From JAHDBG01 sp963922315 (GTDB lineage Bacteria > Pseudomonadota > Gammaproteobacteria > Chromatiales > Chromatiaceae), in the NCBI GenBank assembly GCA_963922315.1, contig CAWUID010000034.1, forward strand, positions 1 to 23,053: DNA of 23,053 bases. Direction: 5' to 3'. Position numbers and translations under genes: made by a program. Of the stretch, positions 11,501-18,029 are shown in pieces (the first letter of the stretch is position 1; each line of letters starts with the position of its first letter). The notes below the pieces were generated by a model. That model was given only the letters and a program-made list of their open reading frames with translations, was not told the origin of the DNA and ran no database searches.

Positions 11501-11938
11501 CCGTCGGAATACATCAAAATCCAGCGTCTGCCCGGTCTGCAGCACCAGACTGTGCGCATCCAGAAAGCCGGGTGGCAGAATCCGCTGCATCAGGGTCGCG
11601 ACTGGCACCACCACGATGCCGCGCTGCAAACCACGCAACCGATGCAAAGTCAGCAGACGTTCCGATACCAATTCCGGCAATGGCGAAAACACATCATACG
11701 GTAGCGTTTCCCAATCCGGAAAATGGATAATCGGCAGATCGTCCGGGGCAAAAAAACGCAACTCTGCTGCAATCTGCCCGGCATGCTGCACATCTGCTGT
11801 CACCAGCAACACAGGCCCGGGATGGTGTTGCGCAGTTTGCGCCAGCGCCAGGTGCAGCAAAGTGCCTTGTGCCGCGCCCCAGGTAACGGAGGGCCGGTTA
11901 CGATCCGGTAGTAAAGGAGAAAATGGAGATAACATCAT
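8501..11938 (-). CDS. mfd: Transcription-repair coupling factor Mfd
   Basis: This is a 1145-residue protein, almost the length of E. coli Mfd (1148). Domains in order are the UvrB-like N-terminal region (HFPDWETLPYDVFSP), the CarD-like RNA polymerase interaction domain (VVHEAHGVGRYQGLQ, near residue 490), and the RecG-type translocase with Walker A GDVGFGKTE and the helicase box DEEHRFGVRHKE. Motif V/VI is QLRGRVGRS and the autoinhibitory C-terminal D7 domain closes it. Mfd binds polymerase stalled at lesions, pushes it off with ATP and recruits UvrA. Two tandem ATG codons (11938, 11935) begin it, and neither has an evident Shine-Dalgarno. The immediate 5' region is A/T-rich and carries a strongly structured segment at 11987-12070. 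Confidence 0.99.
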   Translation of the reverse strand: MMLSPFSPLLPDRNRPSVTWGAAQGTLLHLALAQTAQHHPGPVLLVTADVQHAGQIAAELRFFAPDDLPIIHFPDWETLPYDVFSPLPELVSERLLTLHRLRGLQRGIVVVPVATLMQRILPPGFLDAHSLVLQTGQTLDFDVFRRRLEQAGYQAVAQVMTHGEFAVRGSLIDLFPMGCATPLRLDLLDDELDSIRTFDPETQRTEQKIDQITLLPAREFPLDKEAISRFRAAWRETFAGDPQRSLIYRDVSEQQLPGGIEYYLPLFHHETATLLDYLPAQTLVSYPQSVSEDAQAYFAQVDARYQQRCADIERPLLKPDALYLAAAELQDGFGPFLQLQYQAQSIERDQNFASKKLPALELQSRADEPTTALRLFLADQPGRVLFVAETAGRREALLETLQQAQVRPHLVANWAEFLAQDAPHCLTVAPLEQGLWLADPGIVLIPEALLLGERVRQRRRQRKGPDADLVIRNLAELQMGSPVVHEAHGVGRYQGLQVLDVGEVTTEFLMLEYAQSDKLYVPVADLHLISRYTGASPDSAPLHRLGSNQWERAKRKAAQRVHDVAAELLDIYAQREARVGQALPEPGTEYQQFAAAFEFEETPDQAKAIQAVQADMTATRPMDRVVCGDVGFGKTEVAMRAAFLAVNSGKQVAVLVPTTLLAQQHYENFADRFADWPVRVGSLSRFRSQKESTKVARELADGTLDIVIGTHKLLNASMKFSDLGLVIIDEEHRFGVRHKERLKALRAEVDILTMTATPIPRTLNMAMSGMRDLSIIATPPAARHPIKTFITEWSDTRIAEACQREIGRGGQVYFLHNSVDTIAKTADKIAQLIPQARVEFAHGQMRERELERIMRDFYHQRFHILVCTTIVESGIDVPTANTIIMDRADKLGLAQLHQLRGRVGRSHHRAYAYLLTPPKKAMTADARKRIDAIASLEDLGAGFTLATHDMEIRGAGELLGDEQSGQMHEIGFTLYTEMLERAVEAIQSGERTELTQPLEPVSQIDLHIPALLPDDYVPDVHLRLIQYKRIASATTSADLRELKIEMIDRFGLLPEPAQHLLDVTSLKLRLTELGIRKIEAGPQGGRLLFTDQPKVAGEHLIALIQSRPKDFKLDGPTKLHFYAQMAEPAERVRIVTELLDRLAGA

Positions 11939-11986
11939 GCTATATATTTGAAGGTGCCATTTTTAATCTGTAATAAATCAAATTTT

Positions 11987-12070
11987 AAATCATGGGCGAG
12001 GTATGAAACCTCGCCCACAACCAAAGGGGCGAGAGCAACGCTTCTCCCCCTTTGGAAACCCCCATGGTTT
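11987..12070. ncRNA. Structured intergenic segment: two hairpins within a closing stem
   Basis: Hairpin 1 is TGGGCGAGGT (11993-12002) with ACCTCGCCCA (12008-12017), 10 perfect pairs and a 5-base loop. Hairpin 2 is CCAAAGGGG (12021-12029) with CCCCTTTGG (12047-12055), extended inward by GAGAGC/GCTTCTC with single-base bulges and a 3-base loop. AAATCA (11987-11992) can pair with TGGTTT (12065-12070), giving a three-way junction, with a G-U only if read on the plus strand. It lies between the acyltransferase stop and mfd start. There is no strong T-run, so it is a poor intrinsic terminator. It could be an RNA gene, a leader element of mfd, or palindromic ends of a small IS200/IS605-like relic. 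The type is uncertain. Confidence 0.45.
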
Positions 12071-12201
12071 TGTCCCCGCAGCAAGTTAGGGAGAATACTC
12101 AGATTTAATATCTCGCACTATATTTAGAAATAAATCACTCGCTTTTATGGTTGTTCGCTCGAAAAAGAATAATGCAGGAGGCAGTTATTTTTTACTTTCT
12201 T

Positions 12202-12849
12202 TCATTTCCATGCAATTCCTGTTCTGATAACCTTTGCAGGATTACCTGCGGCCAAACAATTGGCAGGAATGTTTTTATTGACCACAGAACCAGCACCAAT
12301 AATTGCATTGTTTCCAATCCGGACACCTTTGAGGATAACAACGCGTGTACCTATCCAAACAAAATCCCCGATCTTAACAGGCGCTGTTTTTATATGGCCC
12401 TCACGCAATATCTCATGAGCATCCGTGTCCCACACAGAAACATGCTCAGAAATAGTAACATGATTACCAATCTGAATATGATTAAAACATCGGATATTCA
12501 CATATCTGTTTATATATCCGCTGCCTAAAATCAAAGTAGCGCCAGGCCCCACAATTAAATGTGCTCCAGAACAGATTTCAAACTCACCTTGTATAGTAAG
12601 CTTTGAATTCCGGGTCATTTCTAAGAGACCAGGAAAAGGTTCACTGAACCTGGCACCACAATTAAAATCAAGCCAACCCAAACGGCTATCAATTATAGCA
12701 GTTTTATGAATAACTGCTCTGGCAGGTTTGTGTATACGTATAGAAAAGAGCTTAGCACGTGCTTTCAAACAGATAGCAACAGTATTAAAAATATTTAATC
12801 TTCTTAAAAAATTAAAATTTTTTTTGAAAACTAATCTGTAATTCAGCAT
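12202..12849 (-). CDS. Hexapeptide-repeat (left-handed beta-helix) acyltransferase, WbbJ/maltose-acetyltransferase-like
   Basis: This is a 215-residue protein with imperfect hexapeptide repeats from about residue 85 onward. These include GPGATLILGSGYIN, IQIGNHVTISEHVS and VKIGDFVWIGTRVVILKGV, and it closes with IGAGSVVNKNIPANCLAAGNP, the standard terminus of sugar and antibiotic O-acetyltransferases. The active-site His is probably in WDTDAHEI. It would transfer an acetyl or similar group from acyl-CoA to a surface sugar, fitting the nearby O-antigen genes, though it is separated from them. The frame extends 11 codons upstream to a TTG, but its SD-like AAGGGG directly abuts that codon, so the ATG with GAGACAGCA ahead was chosen. 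It is clearly A/T-richer than mfd or msbA, suggesting transfer. The acceptor is unknown. Confidence 0.85.
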   Translation of the reverse strand: MLNYRLVFKKNFNFLRRLNIFNTVAICLKARAKLFSIRIHKPARAVIHKTAIIDSRLGWLDFNCGARFSEPFPGLLEMTRNSKLTIQGEFEICSGAHLIVGPGATLILGSGYINRYVNIRCFNHIQIGNHVTISEHVSVWDTDAHEILREGHIKTAPVKIGDFVWIGTRVVILKGVRIGNNAIIGAGSVVNKNIPANCLAAGNPAKVIRTGIAWK

Positions 12850-12882
12850 TGCTGTCTCATAAAAAACAGAGTAATCCAGCAA

Positions 12883-13026
12883 CCCCTTATTATGTGGAAA
12901 TGCAAACTATTTCACCCTACGGCATGAAAGGATAAGTTTGTAGTGAGCGAATATTTTCGTACCGTGTAAAGAGACAAGATCTATGCTATTTTCTGTTTCA
13001 AAATCCTCTTTAAGGGGCTTCTGACG
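12883..13026. other. A/T-rich gap with a start-less reading frame, possible relic
   Basis: Between the terminator and the acyltransferase the minus strand holds an open frame of about 40 codons. It runs from the terminator to a TAG at 12907-12909 and includes ETENSIDLVSLHGTKIFAHY, with no start codon or ribosome site. It could be the tail of a decayed gene or chance. No convincing promoter was found for the acyltransferase gene. Confidence 0.3.
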
Positions 13027-13066
13027 GGTTGTTGAAAAAAGGCCATCCTGGCCCTTTTCAACAACC
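13027..13066. terminator. Bidirectional intrinsic terminator / long perfect hairpin
   Basis: GGTTGTTGAAAA (13027-13038) is exactly complementary to TTTTCAACAACC (13055-13066). The interior adds AAGGCC/GGCCC pairing around a 5-base ATCCT loop. The core GGCC-loop-GGCC is flanked by an A-tract and a T-tract on each strand, so it should end transcription of the nuclease-like gene and block traffic from the other side. The GGTTGTTGAAAA outer arms also look like paired insertion-sequence ends, an alternative origin. Confidence 0.8.
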
Positions 13067-13097
13067 TGCTAAATTTGTGAGCCCAACAGCGGTTTAT

Positions 13098-13568
13098 TTA
13101 GAGACCCCCTTGAATTGAGTATTTGAGAGTACCAGTTTTAATTTGCAGACTCAGACCTTGCCGTGAAAAGCGTTTTTTCATTTTCTGCACAACAGTGTCA
13201 TGACAAGGAACCCGAGTGGTCACGATAAAACACTGGCGCTTCGCTGCTGCAAAACGATCCTTTGTGCGCTCGACCGTCTCCTGTAATTGCTTTTCGGCCT
13301 TATCAATCCGGGAACCCTTCAGCTCTATATACAAAGCAGTCATTTTTTTGCACTGTTTTGTTTTCGGAATAACGAATAACCAGTCACATTGTTTATGCTG
13401 ACCAGTTTTTCCATCTGACAAACAGCCATCAACCTTAATTTTTTCTACTTTCAATCTGCTATCGTTACACAAAACAAACTGACTTTTATGTTCTTTGACA
13501 ACAATGCATGAATCTGTTGTATGTTCGGTACATATTGCATAATTCTGGTATGCCATACAACTAACCAT
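13098..13568 (-). CDS. Small Cys-rich protein with PD-(D/E)XK-nuclease-like signature
   Basis: I do not recognise this as a named family. As called it has 156 residues. The core QCDWLFVI ... ALYIELKGSR ... AEKQLQE gives D62, then E82-x-K84, then Q94. Spacing and the predicted strand-strand-helix order fit a PD-(D/E)XK nuclease or Holliday-resolvase-like fold. About eight to ten cysteines are spread through it, unusual for a cytosolic protein of this size. It follows the ATPase gene with coding overlap. Of three in-frame ATGs (13586, 13568, 13556) the middle one, in ATGGTTAG overlapping the ATPase stop and preceded by GGAG, was chosen; the others remain possible. Coupling to the ATPase suggests it is the effector nuclease of a two-protein system. 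That role is inferred, and catalytic activity cannot be judged from sequence alone. Confidence 0.6.
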   Translation of the reverse strand: MVSCMAYQNYAICTEHTTDSCIVVKEHKSQFVLCNDSRLKVEKIKVDGCLSDGKTGQHKQCDWLFVIPKTKQCKKMTALYIELKGSRIDKAEKQLQETVERTKDRFAAAKRQCFIVTTRVPCHDTVVQKMKKRFSRQGLSLQIKTGTLKYSIQGGL

Positions 13569-14775
13569 GCAGCTCCAATAAAGCATCAGTTACCCGACCA
13601 AAATGATCCGAAATACCATCTAACATCTCACCACCGATCATCTGATATTCCTCATCCCGGATAGATTTCACCTCACCATCACAAATGGTGTAAGCCGCCA
13701 CATCCGAAAAAGGGATCGGCACGCCATATCCATTCAATTCGGTAAATCTTTCCGGTGCCATATTACCTGCTTCGACTACCTCAGCTGCCAGAATATGATT
13801 ATTCAGCGCTGACAGAATATAAGGGCTATGCGAAGTCAGGAAAAAACTTGTCTGATACTCAGCGTACAAATAAGAGAAAAAAGCCATCACCTTACTTTGT
13901 GCTTCGGGAAACAGGTGTGCTTCCGGCTCTTCAATAAAGATAAAGTCACTTTTTTGTTGATTATCAATCACATAGATAGCTGAAGTAAGCAGTAATGGCA
14001 ATATTTCCTGTTGACCCGATGAAGCCTGAGCCAGATTAACTTTACGATTTTTTTGTACAATCCAGTCCTGATTATCACTAAACTGATAGCTCCCATTAAC
14101 CACGTCAGACATTAACATCATAAGGTTTTTCATACTCTTTTCTTCATATCCATTATTCTTATACTTGCTTTTGGACATCTCATAAAAATAACCAAAGCTT
14201 CTCATAAAAGGGTCGATATCAATATCACGAGTCATGAAAAAAAAAATATTATTTTGCAGATTCGCGAGAAAAGATCGAGCAGCAGGAACAAAAAGGACAC
14301 TTGGAAAAATATGACGGTAAAGAGGCTCCAATCTATCCATCATTGCCAATTGTGTTTTTAAACCCGCTCCAAAACTACCGCTTATTTTGTTACGAATTTT
14401 TCTAAGTTCTGATTTAGTTTCATCTTCAAGTTTTTCACGAAAATCAATTTCGATAACCAGACATGAATTTTCTTTTTTTCTCAAAAAAACAGATGCACGA
14501 GCATCATGAAAACGTATAAGAAAATCGTCATTTTTCCAAGTGTAATCTGGAAATTTATTACAAAAATCGTTCATCATCGTTTTTTTTAAATCTTCTTCTT
14601 TTTCTAAAAAGAGTGAACTCATTAGTTGGTCCTGAGTATTTTTAAAAAAATGGCATAACTTAGCAATCAGACTTTTTCCACTTGATTGAGGACCAATTAA
14701 CAAGTTGATTCTATTGAGCTGAAGCTCTGCTTTTTTAATAACCAAGAAGTTTTCGATATAGAGTGTTTCATTCAT
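13561..14775 (-). CDS. AAA/ABC-type ATPase (AAA_15/AAA_21, OLD- and RecF-like), no TOPRIM
   Basis: This 404-residue protein has the split ABC-ATPase plan of OLD, RecF and PtuA/AriA-like proteins. Walker A is GPQSSGKS (28-35), the signature-like motif SSGQQE is at 252-257, Walker B is FIFIEEPEAH (278-287) with tandem Glu, and the H-loop is TSHSPY (314-319). Between Walker A and the signature lies a helical, charged insert of about 210 residues. It ends soon after the ATPase core, so the C-terminal TOPRIM nuclease of OLD or GajA is absent. The frame continues upstream to a TTG, but the ATG at 14775 has GGAAG ahead and starts the expected first strand (ETLYIENFLVIKKAEL). It lies 112 bp after msbA, and its stop overlaps the small nuclease-like gene. 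A defence role is inferred from architecture. Confidence 0.82.
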   Translation of the reverse strand: MNETLYIENFLVIKKAELQLNRINLLIGPQSSGKSLIAKLCHFFKNTQDQLMSSLFLEKEEDLKKTMMNDFCNKFPDYTWKNDDFLIRFHDARASVFLRKKENSCLVIEIDFREKLEDETKSELRKIRNKISGSFGAGLKTQLAMMDRLEPLYRHIFPSVLFVPAARSFLANLQNNIFFFMTRDIDIDPFMRSFGYFYEMSKSKYKNNGYEEKSMKNLMMLMSDVVNGSYQFSDNQDWIVQKNRKVNLAQASSGQQEILPLLLTSAIYVIDNQQKSDFIFIEEPEAHLFPEAQSKVMAFFSYLYAEYQTSFFLTSHSPYILSALNNHILAAEVVEAGNMAPERFTELNGYGVPIPFSDVAAYTICDGEVKSIRDEEYQMIGGEMLDGISDHFGRVTDALLELHG

Positions 14776-14887
14776 AGCTTCATCTTCCAGTCCACGATAC
14801 AAGCCAATGGCACCAGACCCGGATTAACCGACATCCTCTCCAGGGAAGAGCGCAGTTAAGAAATACCGCATGGGTGATCATACCAAA

Positions 14888-16639
14888 TCACTCAACGGCG
14901 TTATCCGGAGACTTCGCCGCATACAACCGGGCATAATGCCCATCGGGTATGCGCAATAATTCAAAATGGGTGCCAACCTCAACAATGCGCCCGGCAGCCA
15001 GCACCACAATACGATCCGCGTGTTCTATCGTACTCAGCCGGTGTGCAATCACCAACGTAGTGCGGCCCTGACGCAATATGTCCAGCGCTTGCTGCACCGC
15101 TCGCTCCGCAGTGGTATCCAATGCCGAGGTGGCTTCGTCCAGAATCAGAATACGTGCATCCTGCAAAATCGCACGCGCAATCGCGATGCGCTGCCGCTGA
15201 CCACCCGACAGGCGCACACCGTCTTCACCAACCCGTGTCTGATAGCCTTCCGGCAGGACCTGGATAAAATCATGCGCATGTGCCGCCTGCGCAGCAGCGA
15301 TAATCATCGATTCGGCTGGCACCGGCTCCAGTCCATACGCAATATTCGCCGCAATCGTGTCATTAAACAGCGACGTTTCCTGGCTGACCAACGCGATCTG
15401 TGCCCGCAATGTGGTCAAGGGCAACGCCTGCACATCTATACCATCAATCCGTATCTGGCCAGAGGTCGTGTTGTACAAACGCGGTATCAGGTTCACCAGC
15501 GTACTCTTGCCGCTGCCGGAAGCACCAACAAATGCGATAGTCATGCCGGCAGGTATGTTCAGGTCAATCTGATGCAACGCATCCTGTTCTGCCTGTGGGT
15601 ACCGGAAGCCCACATTGTGCAGTTGTATCTGCCCTACTGGCTCTGGCCAGTCAGCCCGGCCCTGATCCACTTCAATCGGTGTATCCAGTACCTGAAAAAT
15701 CGTCTCGGTTGCTGCCAGACCACGCTGCAATGGTTCGTTGATCTTCGCTAACCGTTTGATCGGCGAAAATAACAGGCCGAGTGCAGTAAAAAAGGCAGCA
15801 AACCCACCGACACTTAACTGGTTTTCTGCTGCACTCCAGGTGCCTAAAAACAATACAGCAGCTATCATCGCTGCTCCGATCACCTCAACAAGCGGTACAC
15901 TCAGATTGCTGGCAAACAAAAACTTGAACCAGCCCCGACGTACTTTGTGAGATTGCGCAACAAAGCGTTGTTGTTCATATGCCTGCCCGGCAAAGATCTT
16001 GACGACCTTATGTCCCCGCAGCGCTTCTTCCAGAATATGCGTTGTATCGCCCTGCGCCACTTGCAGGTCACGGCTGAGCCGACGCAAGCGGCGCCCGACC
16101 ACAATGGCGATAACCGCGATCAGTGGAATCACGATCAGAATCAGCCCGGCGAGTTGCCAGTTCAACCAGAAGATATACGCAATCAGCCCGATGACGGCCA
16201 GGCTATCTTTGACCAGCACGGTTAACACTTCCGTCGCGGCCTGCATCACCTGAAACACGTCGTAGGTGATCTTCGATACCAGATTACCGGTTGGCTGTGT
16301 CGCATAAAAATGGGTCGGCATATGTAACAATCGCTGAAACATATCCACCCGCAACTGATGCACAACCCGGGTCGCAATATGCGCAAACGCCGTTTTATGG
16401 ATCAGCGTCGCCAGACCACGAATAACGAACAAACCGACCAGAGCCAGTGGCGCCCAGATTTGGTAGCTCGCCTCTTTTTCCACAAAGGTGCCATCCAGAA
16501 TCGGTTTTAACAGTGCCGGAATACCCACTTCAGTCAGTGCCAGCAATGCCATAAACAGTAATCCGACCCCGAATATGAGCCGATAGGGCTGTACATACCG
16601 GAGCAAACGCGCATAAAGCTGATAAGAGCTGATGTCCAT
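14888..16639 (-). CDS. msbA: Lipid A export ABC transporter MsbA
   Basis: This is a 583-residue half-transporter with six membrane segments in the first ~320 residues, then a nucleotide-binding domain. The NBD has Walker A GASGSGKST, signature LSGGQRQRIAIARAI, Walker B ILILDEATSALD and H-loop IAHRLST. Length and order match E. coli MsbA (582). It works as a homodimer in the inner membrane, flipping core-lipid A to the periplasmic face using ATP. It is the last gene of the envelope unit, with its ATG only 2 bases after the stop of the O-antigen-ligase-like gene. The usual partner lpxK is not next to it; instead the A/T-rich ATPase/nuclease genes follow. Confidence 0.96.
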   Translation of the reverse strand: MDISSYQLYARLLRYVQPYRLIFGVGLLFMALLALTEVGIPALLKPILDGTFVEKEASYQIWAPLALVGLFVIRGLATLIHKTAFAHIATRVVHQLRVDMFQRLLHMPTHFYATQPTGNLVSKITYDVFQVMQAATEVLTVLVKDSLAVIGLIAYIFWLNWQLAGLILIVIPLIAVIAIVVGRRLRRLSRDLQVAQGDTTHILEEALRGHKVVKIFAGQAYEQQRFVAQSHKVRRGWFKFLFASNLSVPLVEVIGAAMIAAVLFLGTWSAAENQLSVGGFAAFFTALGLLFSPIKRLAKINEPLQRGLAATETIFQVLDTPIEVDQGRADWPEPVGQIQLHNVGFRYPQAEQDALHQIDLNIPAGMTIAFVGASGSGKSTLVNLIPRLYNTTSGQIRIDGIDVQALPLTTLRAQIALVSQETSLFNDTIAANIAYGLEPVPAESMIIAAAQAAHAHDFIQVLPEGYQTRVGEDGVRLSGGQRQRIAIARAILQDARILILDEATSALDTTAERAVQQALDILRQGRTTLVIAHRLSTIEHADRIVVLAAGRIVEVGTHFELLRIPDGHYARLYAAKSPDNAVE

Positions 16640-16641
16640 GT

Positions 16642-17997
16642 TTAGCTTGGAATTTTTCCTGTCACTTCAACCTGACGCAATTGATCATGCAGATAAAAAA
16701 TCAGTGCCCAGCAAAAAATTATCGTGCTCCAGGAAACCAGCGTTAATTTATCAAAAAAAGCCGCAATCAACATAAAAATCAAGTGACAAAAAGCCAGCAC
16801 AGCTAAATAGTATTGCCGCTCAGTCAAAGCATAATAGCTCTGCTGGCGTGAACATTTATTCTTACAAAAAGACAACCATAACATCGGGGTATTCGGTGGC
16901 GCTCTGCGTAACAAGTTTAATGCTATCAATAAAGGCCAAAACAAAATACTGATAAACAAGACCAGCGCCGGTGCTCCCATACCGCTCAAGTGATCCAGAT
17001 ATTCGTTATGTGGATGCTGATATAATACATCCTCATCTTCAGTAAAACGATGCAGATAAGGATCTATCACCGATGGCGTTCGACTGGCAGCATAACCAAC
17101 ACCAAGCCAGGGGTGATCAGCACTGAGCTTGATGTTCGCTTTCCAGAATTCCAGACGAGCGACATTACTTTGGTTATTCTCGATTTCCTGGATAGATAAA
17201 AATCTTTTTAACAGATCATGTTTAGTAAAAGCTTCCGCAGAAAAAATAACGGCAAAAAAGATAGCGATGATGAAAAAACTGGTTTTTTTAGAAAATAGCA
17301 ACAGAATACAAGACATCACCAATAATGCCAGCCAGCTTGCTCGTGTTTGCGAAAAAATGACAACAGCCAACATGCCAACACAAACGCTTAGCGCGGAATA
17401 ACGTAATCCGCGATGTTCAGCGCAATAAAAAATTGCATAAAATACCAGGGCAGCGAAAAAAGCAAGCTGTGAAAAAGGGATCGGATTATAGGTCCAGGAA
17501 ACACGTGACCCTTCAAGATGATTGTCTGACGTTTTCCACCATAACGCGGTAGATGCTTCATCAAACGCCAGCCGGGTAAATGAATCGTAAAAAATCAGGC
17601 CAACCAGTAGTAGACAAAATAAATACAGATAAACGCCAGTCCGGCGATAAAAGCCTGATATACCTTCCCGAAATAAGAATATTCCAAGTGGCACGAAGAA
17701 AGCAGCATATAACACCCAACGCGATCGTTTAAAGGCATACCAGTAGTCTTCCAGGCCCAGGTGGTACAAATTAATCACCTGATACAGTATAAAATACACC
17801 ATGAGTAGTACAAAAAAACCACGATACGGCTGCACAATCGCCTGTAATACTGATTTGTAGCTGATAAACAAGCCAACAGCAAAAAGCAGAAACGCTAAGC
17901 TCACCGTGTTATAGGTTGCCTGATTAAAAAAAATAGCCAACATTGCCAGACAGGCGAAGATCAGGGTGACGTGCTTTACAGCAGGTTGCGGTATCAT
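16642..17997 (-). CDS. O-antigen ligase-like polytopic membrane protein (Wzy_C/WaaL family)
   Basis: This is a 451-residue integral membrane protein with about ten to twelve hydrophobic segments. Family marks are SQTRASWLALLV in a central segment, then a long periplasmic loop holding HPWLGVGYAASR and HPHNEYLDHLSGMGAPALV, the conserved Wzy_C loop with its HxxN/E residues. Such proteins join undecaprenyl-linked O-antigen to lipid A-core or polymerise O-units, in the periplasmic leaflet. The location between an LpxL-type acyltransferase and msbA favours WaaL-type ligation, but a polymerase cannot be ruled out. The ATG at 17997 (one codon inside the longest frame, after a TTG) has AAGAG ahead. 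It is more A/T-rich than its neighbours, which is common for surface-polysaccharide genes. Confidence 0.85.
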   Translation of the reverse strand: MIPQPAVKHVTLIFACLAMLAIFFNQATYNTVSLAFLLFAVGLFISYKSVLQAIVQPYRGFFVLLMVYFILYQVINLYHLGLEDYWYAFKRSRWVLYAAFFVPLGIFLFREGISGFYRRTGVYLYLFCLLLVGLIFYDSFTRLAFDEASTALWWKTSDNHLEGSRVSWTYNPIPFSQLAFFAALVFYAIFYCAEHRGLRYSALSVCVGMLAVVIFSQTRASWLALLVMSCILLLFSKKTSFFIIAIFFAVIFSAEAFTKHDLLKRFLSIQEIENNQSNVARLEFWKANIKLSADHPWLGVGYAASRTPSVIDPYLHRFTEDEDVLYQHPHNEYLDHLSGMGAPALVLFISILFWPLLIALNLLRRAPPNTPMLWLSFCKNKCSRQQSYYALTERQYYLAVLAFCHLIFMLIAAFFDKLTLVSWSTIIFCWALIFYLHDQLRQVEVTGKIPS

Positions 17998-18029
17998 CAA
18001 TCGAAACTCTTATCGCAATGGCAGTCAGG

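Noticed and set aside
11987..12090. Integron attC site or retron msr-msd
   Set aside because: The outer sequences do not give RYYYAAC/GTTRRRY core sites, there is no integrase, and no reverse transcriptase is in the window.
12151..12528. 125-codon plus-strand frame
   Set aside because: Antisense to the hexapeptide-repeat acyltransferase, which has clear family motifs.
13561..14775. Complete OLD or GajA nuclease
   Set aside because: The protein ends about 90 residues after the H-loop, and no TOPRIM DxD motif is seen; also no UvrD-like GajB follows.
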